Shown piece by piece: positions 20,911 to 32,474 of a stretch of 64,000 nt of DNA. The notes under the pieces were generated by a model. The model was given only the letters and a program-made list of their open reading frames with translations, had not been told where the DNA came from and did not search any database. Source of the stretch: Mayamaea pseudoterrestris (lineage: Eukaryota > Bacillariophyta > Bacillariophyceae > Sellaphorales > Sellaphoraceae); assembly GCA_027923505.1 (NCBI GenBank), contig BROI01000008.1, positions 558,001 to 622,000 of the forward strand, written 5' to 3'. The stretch's first letter is position 1. The number at the start of each line of letters is the position of its first letter. A program made the position numbers and the translations under genes.

Positions 20911-23900
20911 ACGAAAAAGGTCTAGGCTTCCTGCTTTAGGATGCTAGAGATTCAATTTGTCGCCTCCGTTTATTGCTTAAATGGACTTTAGCTGGGGATT
21001 AGGCAGCACCAACACGCTGCATCGACTTTACTGTCCACCCAAAAGCGCAAAATTGACGGCATTCGCTGGCCGCTGCGCGCCGGCGACAATTTGGAACTTT
21101 TAGACAAGTTTACTTGGCCTATATTCAACAATGACTACTGTCACTTGACGGCCGATACACTTTATGCTTCGACTCATGATACAGCGACTTTGTGTCTGGA
21201 TACGCGACGTCAAGTGGATCCATTCTGCTGAGCCATCCTTCTCATTGTAAAGTGACGAATCTATCAACGAGCAAGCCGCGGGAGAGAGTGACGATGATAA
21301 TTTTTTGTCTTGACCTTGATGCGGACTTGGTTGATGACGACGATGACGACGAAATCGACATCGATCGCGGCCGGAAAAGAAGACGCAGCAATCAACTAAT
21401 GAATCGCTTTACCTGTCGAAGCATTGGCCTTGACAGCGACAACGATTTACAGCTTCAAATACATTGCACAACCATTAAAAACTGTAATGGGAGCAATGGC
21501 GTGAAAACTGATATCAGTCTGCATAGGAAAAAACTCCTCACGGCAGAATGGCGTCCGTTCCAGCGTGCCTTCGACGGTCTTCGCACGTGTTTATCATCCT
21601 CGCGCAGACACCCGCTGCTACACTATTAACTGGGCATCAGATTGCTAACAATGATGAGCTGCTTGCTGTTGCGACCCTCGTGTTGCCTGGCTCGAGTTCA
21701 AATACGCCATGCGGTAGTAAGGCCGACCCTAGATGCTGGTAGACGAAACTTTTTCCAGCAGGTTGGCGCAGCCATCTATTTTTGTACCTTTACAAAGTGA
21801 TGTGCAGTTTGAAATAGACCAGTCTTTTCTGAATCGAGAGGACATTTAATTTCAATCTACACAGAAACGACGTTCGGACTTTCCGCTCGAAAAGGGCCAC
21901 TATTACGAACCGCCTTGTGTCGTAAGGTGTACGCATACAATGCGGAAATTGACCGATGTTTGAGTAAACCAAACCACAACCTCGAGTACTTTATTATACA
22001 TGGCTTTGATTTTGCCCGAATACGTCACGACGGAAAGCCCAGTCGGCTACGCGCTCCCACTGCGATTGAATTAATGCATCTATCTGAATATTTAGACAAA
22101 ATAGATAGCGAAATTGGACGATACTGGCCCTTGTCTCACTCTGGACACAACTAATTCAGCCAGATGGAAACATTTCAATCGTGAATGTCGCGCCTACGAG
22201 GAAAGGAAAGGATCAACATTTGTCACTCAATTTTGTCAAGTGCTATCAGTGCCAATGTCAAAACGATGACAAGGCGGATCTATCGTTGCGGAACGAAAAG
22301 TCGCTATATGATCCGTTCGGTGTGATCACATCATTTCTGATACGATTCCGAGGTGATTTGTCACAAGCATCCTTTTCAAACGATTTTAGGTTGAAGCGCG
22401 GTCGCGTTGACTGGTAGGCTGACACCGTCAAACAATTTCGATTTATCCCTAGACTTTCTCGTCTGCTGTTGCAAGTGTTGAAGCTTGGTTGCTACCCATT
22501 GATTCCAAGTTAGTCAGGTGTGCCACTGCGTTTGTGATTGGTTAGGAGACACAGGATCGCTCTCGACACCTCGATCTGCCACCTGCTATCATCGTCGCTG
22601 AGATTGAGCGGAGAAACTAGGAGCAAAGTTCTCGCGAACTACCTCTCTTTGTCACAAGACGTGGACAAAATATCTCATTACTTTCAACCCAAACTGCAAG
22701 TGCGCTTCGGCAGCCGATGTCGCCCCTTGTCCACGGTCCAGAAAGGACAGCTTTAGCTGGAGCATCTACAGAACGGCAACCTCCCATTGACGAGAAAGAT
22801 TCTCGCATGGACACGAAAGCGATCTAGTCCGTGATGAGTAAGAAAGGTCTAAGTTTCGGTTCAGCGACGATGAGTGAGCACGATGTTAATACCGGTAGGA
22901 AGCTTGCTACACAAAACACGAACCTGCGATCAATAATTTTGTGTTTGCAAGCAAGTCGATTGGCAATCGCCGGTCGATGATTTGGATCCAATAGGATACA
23001 TTTCGCCGACGATCATGAAGAGGCTTGGCAGAAGCGGTGGAAGGGTTCCAGCTCCATTTTAACGTATATACTGATCTTTAGGAAGTGGGCAGCCTTAAAT
23101 GCCCACGTTTTCTCAAGAAAGTACGTTGTTGCCAATCATACGAAGGACGAGCGCTACTTGGTTTTGCGTTTGGACATGGCAGTGGTACGAACGTAAATCC
23201 TTATATTAGCTAATCGGAAACCAGCGTTACAGGTGATCAGACGAGTTCTTGCGACGCAAAGAGACTTCCGAACTGGCTTAAACCTACTATCTCGAGGCTC
23301 ATATGAAACGCGTACGCTGGGAGTAATCGCTTGGTTTTGATCTTTAAATCTCGATTGGGGAGTCGTTGCGTCGACGCGTGAGGCGTATGACGCAACACCC
23401 CAGAAGGAAACGTCTCGTAATGAAGTGCAACAAAGGAATGTTTACTAATATTCTGACGGCGGAACCTCCGCCAGCTACGCCAGAATTAAGGCCCAAGGCG
23501 AAGGTATGAAAGGCTATGACAAAAGAAGTTTCCTTGCTTGTTACACAATATTGCGACAATATTAAGATACGACTTGCTGCAACATGAATTTTTCGTACTA
23601 TCCCTGGTTGATAAATTGCGCTGCGAGACGCTCAATGCAATCCACACACTCCTCGTTCAATATGAGATCAATTGCACTGGCAATGACATTGCGTCTGTGC
23701 TGCGAAAGAAAGAAAGCATAGTCTATTGGAAGTGTTGACTGGAAACATTTAACTGCAGCAGTGCAAGGCGCAGCTCAAGCGCAAGCATCAACAAGCTTTT
23801 CCTCCGCTACAGCCACCACAATAATGTGCACCTTAACGAAACCAACAGCACGAGTATTGGGGCACCTGATTCACAGACTAAAAGACTCATATAATTTAGT

Positions 23901-24046
23901 AAAAACAATTACATCTATCATATGTTATAAGCAGTCGTTAAATCTTGTAGTCGTGGACAGGATTGACTCGACTCGCCTCCACCGTAAATAAACTGAACAA
24001 ATAAACGACATCAAAAAGAGACGGTTGAAACTGTTCAACTTTGATT
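20911..24046. other. Gene-poor 3.1 kb interval with scattered open fragments
   Basis: No intact gene is recognisable. Several 60-80 codon open pieces have protein-like composition: near 20990-21230 plus strand (DGIRWPLRAGDNLELLDKF), 21915-22154, 22181-22417, around 23030-23200 (FRKWAALNAHVFSRKYV) and 23538-23738. Stop codons and frame changes separate them. This pattern fits a decayed gene or an old DNA transposon, but I could not match the pieces to a family. I found no terminal inverted repeats or direct repeats by eye. Confidence 0.35.
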
Positions 24047-25007
24047 CTACAGAAACGCACTGTTCCCACAGTAACGCGCCATCATTCGTCCAGCCATACG
24101 ATCACCCGCTTTCGATTGCTCGGCAAGTCGCTCGAAGTCCAGGAGCTTCCAAACAAATTCCAGCGGTTGAGTTTGGCTATTGTATCTCAACAACTCCAAA
24201 CGACCGAGACATACGTACGGACCAAACGTTTTTGTGGCGCTCGAATATTCACGACACCACAAAATTACTCGACCCTTGTTCAAAGGATGCTGCAACCGTT
24301 GAACAACGGGCGTCTCACTGTGCATACTGCTCCCCCCGAACCAAATGACTTGCTTGCCGTCATCGTAAAATTCGTTCACCACTTGATTGTTGAGGGCTCC
24401 AAAATTGACCCACAGAAAGAAACAATTTGCCCATTCCTGGACGCCGGAATACTTGTTGAACGAAACTTGCACGACAGTCTGCAGCTGTCGCGGATCTGAG
24501 GCAAGATTGGCAGACGTGTCCATGACTGCAGCCTTACCCGTCATTGCCAAAGGTTGGCCCAACATTCCGTTATCTCCAAACAGCAACTCGTTGATATCCA
24601 AATGTATCTGTCGAGCCGATGATGATGGAAGGAGACTGACGGGATTTGCTGAAGCCGTTGACGTTGAAGCTGAACGTGACCTGGCGATCTTTGATTTGGC
24701 TCCTTTATCAAGACGACGCTTCTCCGTCGATTCAGTAATATATGGCTCACTAGTCTTTCCTCGAGACGCTCTCGTTGATCGTCTGATTGGCTGCAGCGTG
24801 ACGGACATATCCTTTCGCTGCTGGCGTAGTTTCGGTGCTGAATTCGTAGTTTTGTTGGCCGCCGCTGGGGGTGGATCATTCAAAAGGCCAAGTTCTCGCA
24901 GCCGCGCTTGATTTCGGGCAATCTTGGCCGCTCGCAATGCCAAATAGGAGTTTTCTGAGTCGGCTGAAGCTACACTAGCTTCATCATTGTCGTTCTTGGA
25001 AGCCATG
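24047..25007 (-). CDS. DUF3427-like domain protein
   Basis: A 319-residue protein; I chose the ATG at 25007 (MASKNDND), because the longer open frame starts with TTG. The N-terminal half is basic and Ser-rich with nuclear-signal-like clusters (EKRRLDKGAKSK). The C-terminal half has a compact domain: VNFGALNNQVVNEFYDDGKQ, IWFGGSSMHSETPVVQRL, GRVILWCREYS, GPYVCLGRLELL and PLEFVWKLLDF. The order strand, W-x-S/G-x-x-M, LxxR, PYxYLG, F-x-W-x-L resembles the DUF3427 domain found at the end of some bacterial helicases. No helicase is present here. The function is unknown; a nucleic-acid role is inference. Confidence 0.6.
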
Positions 25008-25085
25008 ACGTGCAGCGAAAGGAACTTCTCTCGTCGCGATGAGTAATGTGACGACGATGCGACGGCGTTAATCAATCCACGACTA

Positions 25086-25096
25086 GTCGTACCGGT
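25086..25096 (-). promoter_or_regulatory. Shared upstream motif, degenerate copy 5
   Basis: The minus strand reads ACCGGTACGAC, one base from the core ACCGTTACGAC. It lies about 80 bp upstream of the DUF3427-like gene, in its divergent interval with the SNARE gene at 25272. Confidence 0.25.
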
Positions 25097-25271
25097 TATG
25101 TTTTGGAGTCTGACCGCGACTAAGTAAAGTCGCGAAGCCGACGGCGGTCGTCGTCCATCACCATGGCGTGCATACTATACCGTAAGCGTGTGAAGGACGC
25201 ACAATCGATGCAATCCTCTTGATGGTCTTTGCAGGAACCAATGATTCTATTCTCTTTTCGAAATTACAATA

Positions 25272-25682
25272 ATGAAAAGAGCAAATTCTAATCTCTCCAG
25301 CGGCAATAACAACGTCTCCAGCAGCAGTAGCAAGCCATGGTTCAGTTCGTATCAATCGGGCGGCTACCAACCACCAGTGCACTACGCTTCGGATCAAACT
25401 CATACGCTCCAAGATACGGCCAAAACGTATTATCAAACGGACGAAACTGCGAACAATGTTCTCCAAAAAATGACGATCCAGCGATCACAGCTGCAATCAG
25501 CGCATGGGAGCGTTCATGAAATGCAACAAGCAACTGCAGCGGCGAGACGACAAATTGAGGAGCTTCAACGGAAGAATAGACAGAAGAAGCAACGACTGTA
25601 CGTCATGATTGCCGCTGTTGGCTTGGCTGATTTGTTGCTGTTTTTCCGGATGATTCAGTGTCGAGGAGGTTTCTTCTGTTAG
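25272..25682 (+). CDS. Short Vti1-like Qb-SNARE
   Basis: A 136-residue tail-anchored protein. The N-terminal 45 residues are Ser/Asn-rich and disordered. A SNARE coiled coil follows at about 50-108 (YYQTDETANNVLQKMTIQRS then QLQSAHGSVHEMQQATAAAR), with Gln in the zero-layer position of the Vti1-type VLxxLxxQRxxL register. The C-terminal membrane anchor is LYVMIAAVGLADLLLFFRM. Qb-SNAREs act in fusion at the Golgi, endosome and vacuole. Full-length Vti1 is about 220 residues with an N-terminal three-helix domain, which is absent here. No upstream exon encoding that domain is visible. Which compartment it serves cannot be told. Confidence 0.7.
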   Translation: MKRANSNLSSGNNNVSSSSSKPWFSSYQSGGYQPPVHYASDQTHTLQDTAKTYYQTDETANNVLQKMTIQRSQLQSAHGSVHEMQQATAAARRQIEELQRKNRQKKQRLYVMIAAVGLADLLLFFRMIQCRGGFFC

Positions 25683-25983
25683 CAATTGTGCATGGGCCGG
25701 ACGCCGGACGGCTAGTTTATTCGAGTTTCGTGATAATATGGACTAACCTTGTTTACGTAATGCCTATCTCTACTATGTGATTAGTAGTCGTTCTTTATTA
25801 AGTTGAAGTAATAAGGCCGCAATCGAAATGAATGAGTCTACGCCTGGCAAGCTGCAATTGAAAGTGAAGTAGAATCAATGTGGTTTTCATGTATAATGAA
25901 AAGTTGGTGGTGCCGGTAGATGCCAATGTCAAATAAAAGCCCAAATGCGACAACAAAACTCTGTAGACCCTGTTCCGTGTTGC

Positions 25984-28382
25984 CTACTCGTCTTCGCTCG
26001 GTGGATGGCCCATGACGGGGCTCGGCGCAGTCTTTTTCTGAATAATGGTCAAGACCTTCTTGCTGCGTGACTTGTCAAAATGCTCGCGAACATGGTCCCA
26101 TTCGTTCAATTCGCCTTCATCCAGGTTCTCGAGAAGGAGGGCACGCCAACAATGCTCCTTTTGACGCTCAAACTCGTCCAATGGCTTGTGACGAAGCATG
26201 CATGATGGCAATTTCTTGGAGATAAGTGGCAGCGTGCGATCCAAGTCAAGAGGCAGACCAGCCGCAAGCTTCTGAAAGATGGGAAGGCGTTGACCAGACT
26301 TGTTCACGGTCGACTTGGTCGGGTACATCGTTTGCTCGTCATCGTCGAACGTGGCGGTGACAAACGAAGCCCAAATGTCCTTCGTTGACGTACCCAATCG
26401 ACCTGCAGCATCGCCAAACATGTATTCCCCTTCAACGGGTGGAACAGGAGTCTTTTTGTCGACCTTTTCGCGTCCAGCATTGATTGGCCAAGCCCAAGCA
26501 GCCCATGACTTCGCCATATCGCTGAATCGCAGATGAATGGCCTGCTTTTGCCTTTCGAGTTTGCGAAGCTCCTCAAAACGAAGATTCATGTCACCGATGC
26601 GCTCTGCCTTAAGAACCGCGATCCGGTGCGCGAGTGTGTTTCTGACAAAGTCGAACGCCACCATGTCATGCGGACGGATCATTTCAATGCTATCGAGCAC
26701 GTCAAACTTGGACGTCGGTTTCGCCTTGTCATTTTCGCCTTTCATGCCTCGCTTCCAACGAAAACGCTTGGCTTGCTGAGACGTACACATGGCGACATCG
26801 CTTGCCTTTATGTTGAAAAAGAGCGAGACGCCCCGGACAGTCGCTTCACCATCGGGCCCAAAGGCAATCTCTGTCACTCGCACCTGGTTAATCGAGGCCG
26901 GATTAAAGCTTTCGAGCGGAATCTCGACGACATTTAGTTCGTCTGTCAGGGCGAACGCTCGATCTTGGAGCACCATGCAGAGTTCGTCGTGGATCGCATG
27001 CTGCGGACGGTACTTGTAGTAGGAGCGATCCGATGATCCCATCATCCAGAGCGCAATCTAGAATCAAGTACGATGCAATGTGTGAGCAAGCGTCGATAGA
27101 TGAGCGTTAAAACCGCATAATGTTTCGGCAAACATACCTGGAGCTTGAACACTGGATTTATTACTTGCTGCTTGACGTGTCGACCACCTTTGGGAAGCAC
27201 TTTGGTGAATTTGATATTGCAAATAGTCTTATAGAGATCAGCGAACGAGTCGTTCTTTAGATCGAACTTGTGTCCGAAAGGTGTGTCAAAGTTAATTTCA
27301 TTGCTGCGTTTCTGATGAAGGGCGTCGACGTTAATGTCCGTCGCTGTGCTATTTCCCTGCGTTTCCGTATGCGGCAACCATGACGGACTCGTCCCTTCCA
27401 CGCGAGGATCGTGAATGCATGTACAGCGTATACCAAATGGACTGCGGACGTATAAAGAACATGGACAGTGAGATGTCTTAAAAGCTCTCGCATGTCATAA
27501 TCGCGCGATATCCCGCTTTTTCAAACCAACTTACCACGATCCCGTCATCACCCACGCAAAGCAGGGCTTGATGCGGTACGTTTCAGCGTCGACGAGACCG
27601 GCTGAGTCAAGATCAAGGAGTTTAGTCATCTGCAGCTCCTCCTCTCCGTGCGCGTAAACGCAATTGGCACCCCACGGGCACGGCGTTCCACCAACGTAAT
27701 GCATACACATTTCCGTCTTGATGCGCGTCTTACGAGCGGCTTCATCATCGACAGATACAGCGAAGGGTGACTTGCGTCCATTAGTTGTAGGTGTCTTGGG
27801 TCGAGGAGAAGGTGTGCGGTATGAAGTTGGCGTCGGTGGGCGTGACGAACGCGAGGGAATGTAGGCAAACTCGCGAGCGCATGGGTTCGGTCGAAAGAGG
27901 GGCGGAGGCGTCATTGACACCGTTGATGGGCTCATGCTTGACCCGAACGTCGTCCCAAGCGTTTCTACCGTCGTGTCGGTCGCGACACTCATCATGGACG
28001 GTGAAGGGTCTGGCTTGCGAAAGTCATAGGGCGACGGACAAGGACTGACAAAGCGCTGCTGACGACCTTCCTCGATTGGAACGAATCCATACGGAGAGCT
28101 GGTTCGAGCAACCATGGGAGACGTAAACTGGTTGTTTCTTCCGTGCCGCGCGTTTGGACCACGGGTTACAAGGTATGGACTGAAGTAGTCGATGAAACCT
28201 CCTTGTTCGAACTGTGAGTCGTTTTGAATCTGGCCCGTGAGAGTTACATACTCGACATTTCCCGGATATTGTCCGACAGACTCTGCAACCTTGTCTTTAT
28301 CAACGGTAGATGGGCTCGTCATGGCTGGTTGACGGGGCAGAGAGGGTCGTTTAGCCTGCGGTGTTGCTTTCGAAGATTTCAT
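25984..28382 (-). CDS. Tandem CCCH zinc-finger protein (TIS11-like)
   Basis: Three exons (28382-27535, 27441-27138, 27057-25984) in consistent phase give 741 residues. The N-terminal 200 residues are Ser/Pro/Thr-rich. Two zinc fingers follow: [20 protein letters not shown] and, across the first intron, [20 protein letters not shown], both with exact C-x8-C-x5-C-x3-H spacing. The first is preceded by KTEM, as in tristetraprolin-type RNA-binding proteins. The C-terminal 350 residues are conserved-looking but unassigned ([30 protein letters not shown]). Such proteins bind AU-rich mRNA and control its stability. The intron splitting finger 2 is well supported because it restores the cysteine. Confidence 0.85.
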
Positions 28383-28847
28383 CGCAGCGGAGGTGCGCGA
28401 GAGTCCGTTTCGCAGAATTGTGTCGACGGCAGCTTTTGAGTCACTTTCGAGTCGGGAAAAAAGAAGAATGCTTCGAAGGAAAGTACGAATGTGTCATGCA
28501 TGTACATCGTGCATGTACATCGTGCATCATAGTCAATAAGCAAACAAGCGACGCGTCACTTTTATGACGGTTTTCGTCATGCCGAATGCGAACTTGCGGT
28601 GCGTTCTCTTCTCAACCGTGACTGACCAGGAATGACTTGTCGTTTCTGCATAGCTGACTATTGCAATTACTGTATGCGCATGGATTTTAAAGATAGAAGA
28701 AGCATTTCGAATGGATAGCAGGCCCTTCTTTGTGGTCCGAACTCCGAAGGTGCAGATGACTGATGACAGTTCCAAAACTCCGCGCACGAAATGGATTGAT
28801 GCTGACATCGCTCCGGTTTTAAATTGACGTCATCGAGCATTTTGCGC
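28383..28847. other. Divergent promoter interval with a short tandem repeat
   Basis: About 465 bp between the CCCH gene and transaldolase start codons. Near 28494-28528 a unit of about 15 bp (GCATGTACATCGT) occurs twice in tandem with a partial third copy. Nothing else is recognised. Confidence 0.4.
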
Positions 28848-30095
28848 ATGCACTGTGCATGGATGATGATGGCATTCATCGGCACAACTACAAGCTACTG
28901 TCTCATCTGCCTTCACCCATGCTACTCCAGTAGCCAAGCAGCGTCCTTGTTAATAGAGTGCACAACTATGCGCATACAGCTATTCGAAATGAAACTCGGA
29001 ATGAAGTTGCTCTTTTGTCTTGTCGTTCCTTCAATGGCGCTCACCACAATCGCATCAACCAAAAGCCAGCTCGCTCAATTGGCATCCATGACAACATTGT
29101 CTATTGATAGTGGGGACTTGAACGTCATACGAGATTTTGCCGATTCTGGGTACATTACAGACGCTACGACGAATCCTCTGTTCGTATCTCAAGCTGGTCT
29201 GAGTGGTGATCCGATGTATGGCAACATGGTAGACGATGCCGTAAATTATGCCGTAAGCTACAGACAACCTGATGTTGATTCCACTATTGCACTGGCCATT
29301 GATCGACTGGCAGTCAACCTTGGCAAAGCAATATCCGAGTTAGTTCCTGGTTACATTTCGACCGAGGTGGATCCACGGCTGAGCTTTGACGTTGAAGCCA
29401 CAGTAGAAAGAGGAAGACGCGTTATTTCCATGTATGAACAAGTTGGTGTAGACAAGTCGCGAATTCTCATCAAAGTTGCCGCAACATGGGAGGGAATTCA
29501 AGCTGCTGAAATTCTGGAAAAGGAGGGCATACGATGCAACTTGACTCTGGTTTTTTCAGTGGTACAAGCCGTTGCATGTGCGCAACATGGCGCGCATCTC
29601 ATCTCGCCCTTTCCGGGCAGAATCTTGGACTGGAATAATGCGCAACTGCGCCGACTAGGGGGCGTTGCATCCCCGAACGAAGACGAAGGAGTCATTGCAT
29701 GTCGCGAAATGTATAATTACTTTAAATGCCATAGTCACGATACCATTTGCATGCCAGCTAGCTGGCGCCCGTCGCGCGGAACTGGGCACGAGCTGGACGA
29801 AATTCAAGCATTAGCGGGGACAGATCGCATGACAATTCCAGCACCACTTCTCAACAAGCTTGCCAAATGTCAGGATCCGCTCGAACGACAACTTGTTCCT
29901 TCCTCGGCAGGCGACATTCCATGGATGGGCAAGGGCGGCAAGCGAATGGAGGAAAAGGAATTTAGATATCGATTAAACCTTGATGGATGTGGAACCGACA
30001 AGCTTGGCGAAGGTCTTCGTGCGTTCATCGTCGAAACGGAGAAACTAGAACAGGTACTGAAAGTGAAGCTAGGAACTGGGTCAGCAGCTATCTAA
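28848..30095 (+). CDS. Transaldolase
   Basis: A pentose-phosphate-pathway enzyme that moves a dihydroxyacetone unit between sugar phosphates. Motifs are in order: SGYITDATTNPLFVSQA, then the Schiff-base lysine in ILIKVAATWEGIQAAEIL, then CNLTLVFSVVQAVACAQHGA and HLISPFPGRILDW, and near the end LAGTDRMTIPAPLLNKL. The first ATG in frame is 28848. Later ATGs at 28968, 28989 and 29001 would give a neater leader (MKLLFCLVVPSMALTTIAST), which looks like a signal peptide and fits plastid or secretory entry, so the true start may be one of these. The C-terminus has a family-like extension. Single exon. Confidence 0.9.
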   Translation: MHCAWMMMAFIGTTTSYCLICLHPCYSSSQAASLLIECTTMRIQLFEMKLGMKLLFCLVVPSMALTTIASTKSQLAQLASMTTLSIDSGDLNVIRDFADSGYITDATTNPLFVSQAGLSGDPMYGNMVDDAVNYAVSYRQPDVDSTIALAIDRLAVNLGKAISELVPGYISTEVDPRLSFDVEATVERGRRVISMYEQVGVDKSRILIKVAATWEGIQAAEILEKEGIRCNLTLVFSVVQAVACAQHGAHLISPFPGRILDWNNAQLRRLGGVASPNEDEGVIACREMYNYFKCHSHDTICMPASWRPSRGTGHELDEIQALAGTDRMTIPAPLLNKLAKCQDPLERQLVPSSAGDIPWMGKGGKRMEEKEFRYRLNLDGCGTDKLGEGLRAFIVETEKLEQVLKVKLGTGSAAI

Positions 30096-30167
30096 GTAGA
30101 TAAATGTAATTCAACAGCTATTGCTCCTTGTAAAGTCTAAATACTAAGGAGAGTCATCACTGTAAGT

Positions 30168-31220
30168 CTATGAACTTCCCTGAACCACAAAGCACGGCGG
30201 CAAAACGCCCTTTCCTTGCTTGCGCATAACTGTTCTTCCAGGAGCAAGCAGCCGATTCATTTTGTTCGAGCGCACCCACCCCTCCGTCTCAATGTTCTTA
30301 CGACCAGCCTTTTTCGCCTGCTGACGTTTCTTGTCAGATATTTTGTCCTTTCCATCAATTAATTGACTGCGGGAGTACAGTAAAGCTTGCTGAGAGAGGG
30401 ACGGCTGTGCCTGTGCTTTCGCATCTTCCTCTATCATCGGATTAAACACGACAATTTCGATGCTTTCATTGACTCTTATTGCTGCATCAGCAACTTCGTC
30501 CCCTTCGACGACAAACGTAGTATGCTTGCCCTTGAGTTTTGTGTCAGCCTCAATAGCAGCAGTGCGTTTCTTTTTACGCTCATGGGCCAGCTCAGCGTCA
30601 AGCTCTTCAAAGAAAGCACTCGGCAAAGCATCATCGCCACTATCATCGTCATCCCTGCTTGCATCTTGCAGTTTAGACTTTCGCTTGCGTCTTTTGTTAG
30701 TGTTTGCTGCCGCCGACTTGCGTTCAATTAGCGTTTGTGCTTGAACGAGTTCCCTAGCTGCCGTTTGCTTGACTTCTTCGACAGCGTCATCATCATCATC
30801 ATCATCATCGTCGTCGTCGTCGTCATTATCATCATCATCAACAACAGAAGCCTTGGATACTTTGGTATCTCTGTCGTGGTCTCCGGCTTGTGCAAGCTCG
30901 GACGGTAACTGGCCCTTCACTACCTCATCGGTGTCGGCATCTGTACCAGTTTCGGTGTTGAACACAGTCTTCCGGTTCGACAACTTGTCGCTACCAGTAG
31001 GATCCTTGTCAACGGAAATAGATAGTCCAAGTCCAGTTGATTTAAGTCGCAATGCATGGTCGCGTTCCTTCTGACGACTCCGTTTCGCGGCTGATACAGA
31101 CGGTGATGATTTGTTCTTTAATTGCTTTTGGTCGGAGGTTGGCGTAGAATCATCTACCGATGCCTTCTCCTTTTGTAAGCTGGTAATGCCAGTTGTTTGA
31201 GACCTACGAGTTGCTACCAT
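30168..31220 (-). CDS. Acidic/basic low-complexity nuclear-type protein
   Basis: A 350-residue protein from the ATG at 31220. It is built from charged blocks: Lys/Arg-rich clusters (NTNKRRKRKSKLQ, ERKKKRTAAIE) and an aspartate run of more than a dozen residues encoded by a GAT/GAC repeat. The C-terminal 60 residues look more ordered, with EGWVRSNKMNRLLAPGRTVM. The composition resembles nucleolar ribosome-biogenesis factors, but I recognise no domain. The gene is divergent from the membrane-protein gene at 31454. Confidence 0.55.
   Translation of the reverse strand: MVATRRSQTTGITSLQKEKASVDDSTPTSDQKQLKNKSSPSVSAAKRSRQKERDHALRLKSTGLGLSISVDKDPTGSDKLSNRKTVFNTETGTDADTDEVVKGQLPSELAQAGDHDRDTKVSKASVVDDDDNDDDDDDDDDDDDDAVEEVKQTAARELVQAQTLIERKSAAANTNKRRKRKSKLQDASRDDDDSGDDALPSAFFEELDAELAHERKKKRTAAIEADTKLKGKHTTFVVEGDEVADAAIRVNESIEIVVFNPMIEEDAKAQAQPSLSQQALLYSRSQLIDGKDKISDKKRQQAKKAGRKNIETEGWVRSNKMNRLLAPGRTVMRKQGKGVLPPCFVVQGSS
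30787..30840 (+). repeat. TCA/TCG trinucleotide repeat inside a coding region
   Basis: An imperfect (TCATCG)-type microsatellite of about 54 bp. On the minus strand it encodes the aspartate run of the gene at 30168-31220. Length is likely variable between strains. Confidence 0.85.
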
Positions 31221-31321
31221 CTTGTCCCCGATTGTTGTGATCTGGTGCTGTTTGCGTCGAAAGCGGCTCAATACCACTTGGCTAATGACGTGATGGTTGG
31301 TCGTCGAAGAAAGAAGCAAAT

Positions 31322-31336
31322 GTCGCTACGGTACTC
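31322..31336 (-). promoter_or_regulatory. Shared upstream motif, degenerate copy 6
   Basis: The minus strand reads GAGTACCGTAGCGAC, two bases from GAGTACCGTTACGAC. It lies in the 233 bp divergent interval between the starts at 31220 and 31454. Confidence 0.3.
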
Positions 31337-31453
31337 GTTGCGAACGCCGCGCGTCAAACGCACAAGGCACAAGGCGACTGCGAGCGTTGACAAAATATCA
31401 CCATGAGAGCAACGCGTATTTTGTGACGATATATATTGCTTGAAAGTGACAGC

Positions 31454-32474
31454 ATGCCTCCTCTTCGCTTAGATCCCTACCACGGTCTGTTTGTGCATCT
31501 TTTGCTGTTGGGAATACCCTACAGATTTGGACTGCTGCCGACTGGCCATGGGCGGTCTTGGTTAATTCCAGAATCAATGCTTGATGCACCATGCACCATG
31601 TTCAACGAAAAGGACAACTGCTCCGCTCTCGAAATTTTTTGTATTCGAGACTTTGGCATGCGATTCATATTGCATTATGAATTGGCATGGATCGTTTGGT
31701 TTACCATGCGAAGGTCGCCGTCGACTACTGTCGCCTTTCACAAGATTTTACTGGGAACAACAACCGTGTGCCTGTTAGCAATTGTGGGTCTGCAAAATCA
31801 TTTCCATCCTGCACCTGCATCTTTTCAGTTCAATCAAAGGTTTTTCCAAGAGTCTTTGATCTTTCATCTACTCGCGATTGCCGTCAGTGTTTGGGCGATT
31901 CTCACGTCGCCAGCTCCAGCACTTCCGTCTATGAAATGGTCCATTCCTGGAAACGCTGTATTTATTGGAGGGGTAAGTACATATCGCACTTTGATGCTCG
32001 CCAGGCCTCTGACGCGAACGATAAGTTTACTCACAAACATGCCGCCGTTCCTCTCTTTCTTCACAGTTGATCAATGCTGGAATAGCAGTAGCTGCATTTC
32101 AAGCTCTTTGGTTCCAAAAGGACGGGATTGAGCACTACTATCGATCGCAACAATGGTTTAGAGGACTTTCCTCGTTGGTGCGCATCTGCTTCTCATTGGC
32201 TGCGGTTCACACGGTGATTCATTCGGTCATTATGTTTCGTATACGCACCTTTCTCAACATGCCGCAGTTACGAACCATTTGTCTCTACAAGCTCCTTCTT
32301 AACCTTGTATTGCCATTTATCTGGTTTCCCGAGCTGTCGCCGCATACCGTCGTTGATCAGCGGACTAGCTTTGCTCTGCGAGGAAGTCTGATCATGACGT
32401 ATCTACTCGGTTACGTTTTGGCAGGAAAAGCCGAAGGGATTAGCCGAATCCTTTCGTCCGAAAAAGACGATTAG
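31454..32474 (+). CDS. Polytopic membrane protein, unknown family
   Basis: Two exons (31454-31972 and 32067-32474, phase 0, GTAAGT donor and TTCACAG acceptor) give 308 residues. There are about six hydrophobic helices, for example ILLGTTTVCLLAIVGL, LIFHLLAIAVSVWAILTSP, LINAGIAVAAFQALWF and GSLIMTYLLGYVLAGKAEG. The loops carry several His/Arg residues (HFHPAP, RIRTFLNMPQLR). No transporter or enzyme motif is recognised. The start at 31454 (MPPLRLDPYHG) is the first ATG in frame. Confidence 0.65.

Noticed and set aside
23030-23200. PiggyBac transposase remnant
   Set aside because: The stretch KWAALNAHVF looked faintly like the transposase C-terminal region, but no catalytic motif or terminal repeat supports it.
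28494-28530. Possible CRISPR-like or regulatory repeat
   Set aside because: Only two and a half short tandem units with no spacers; a simple local duplication explains it.
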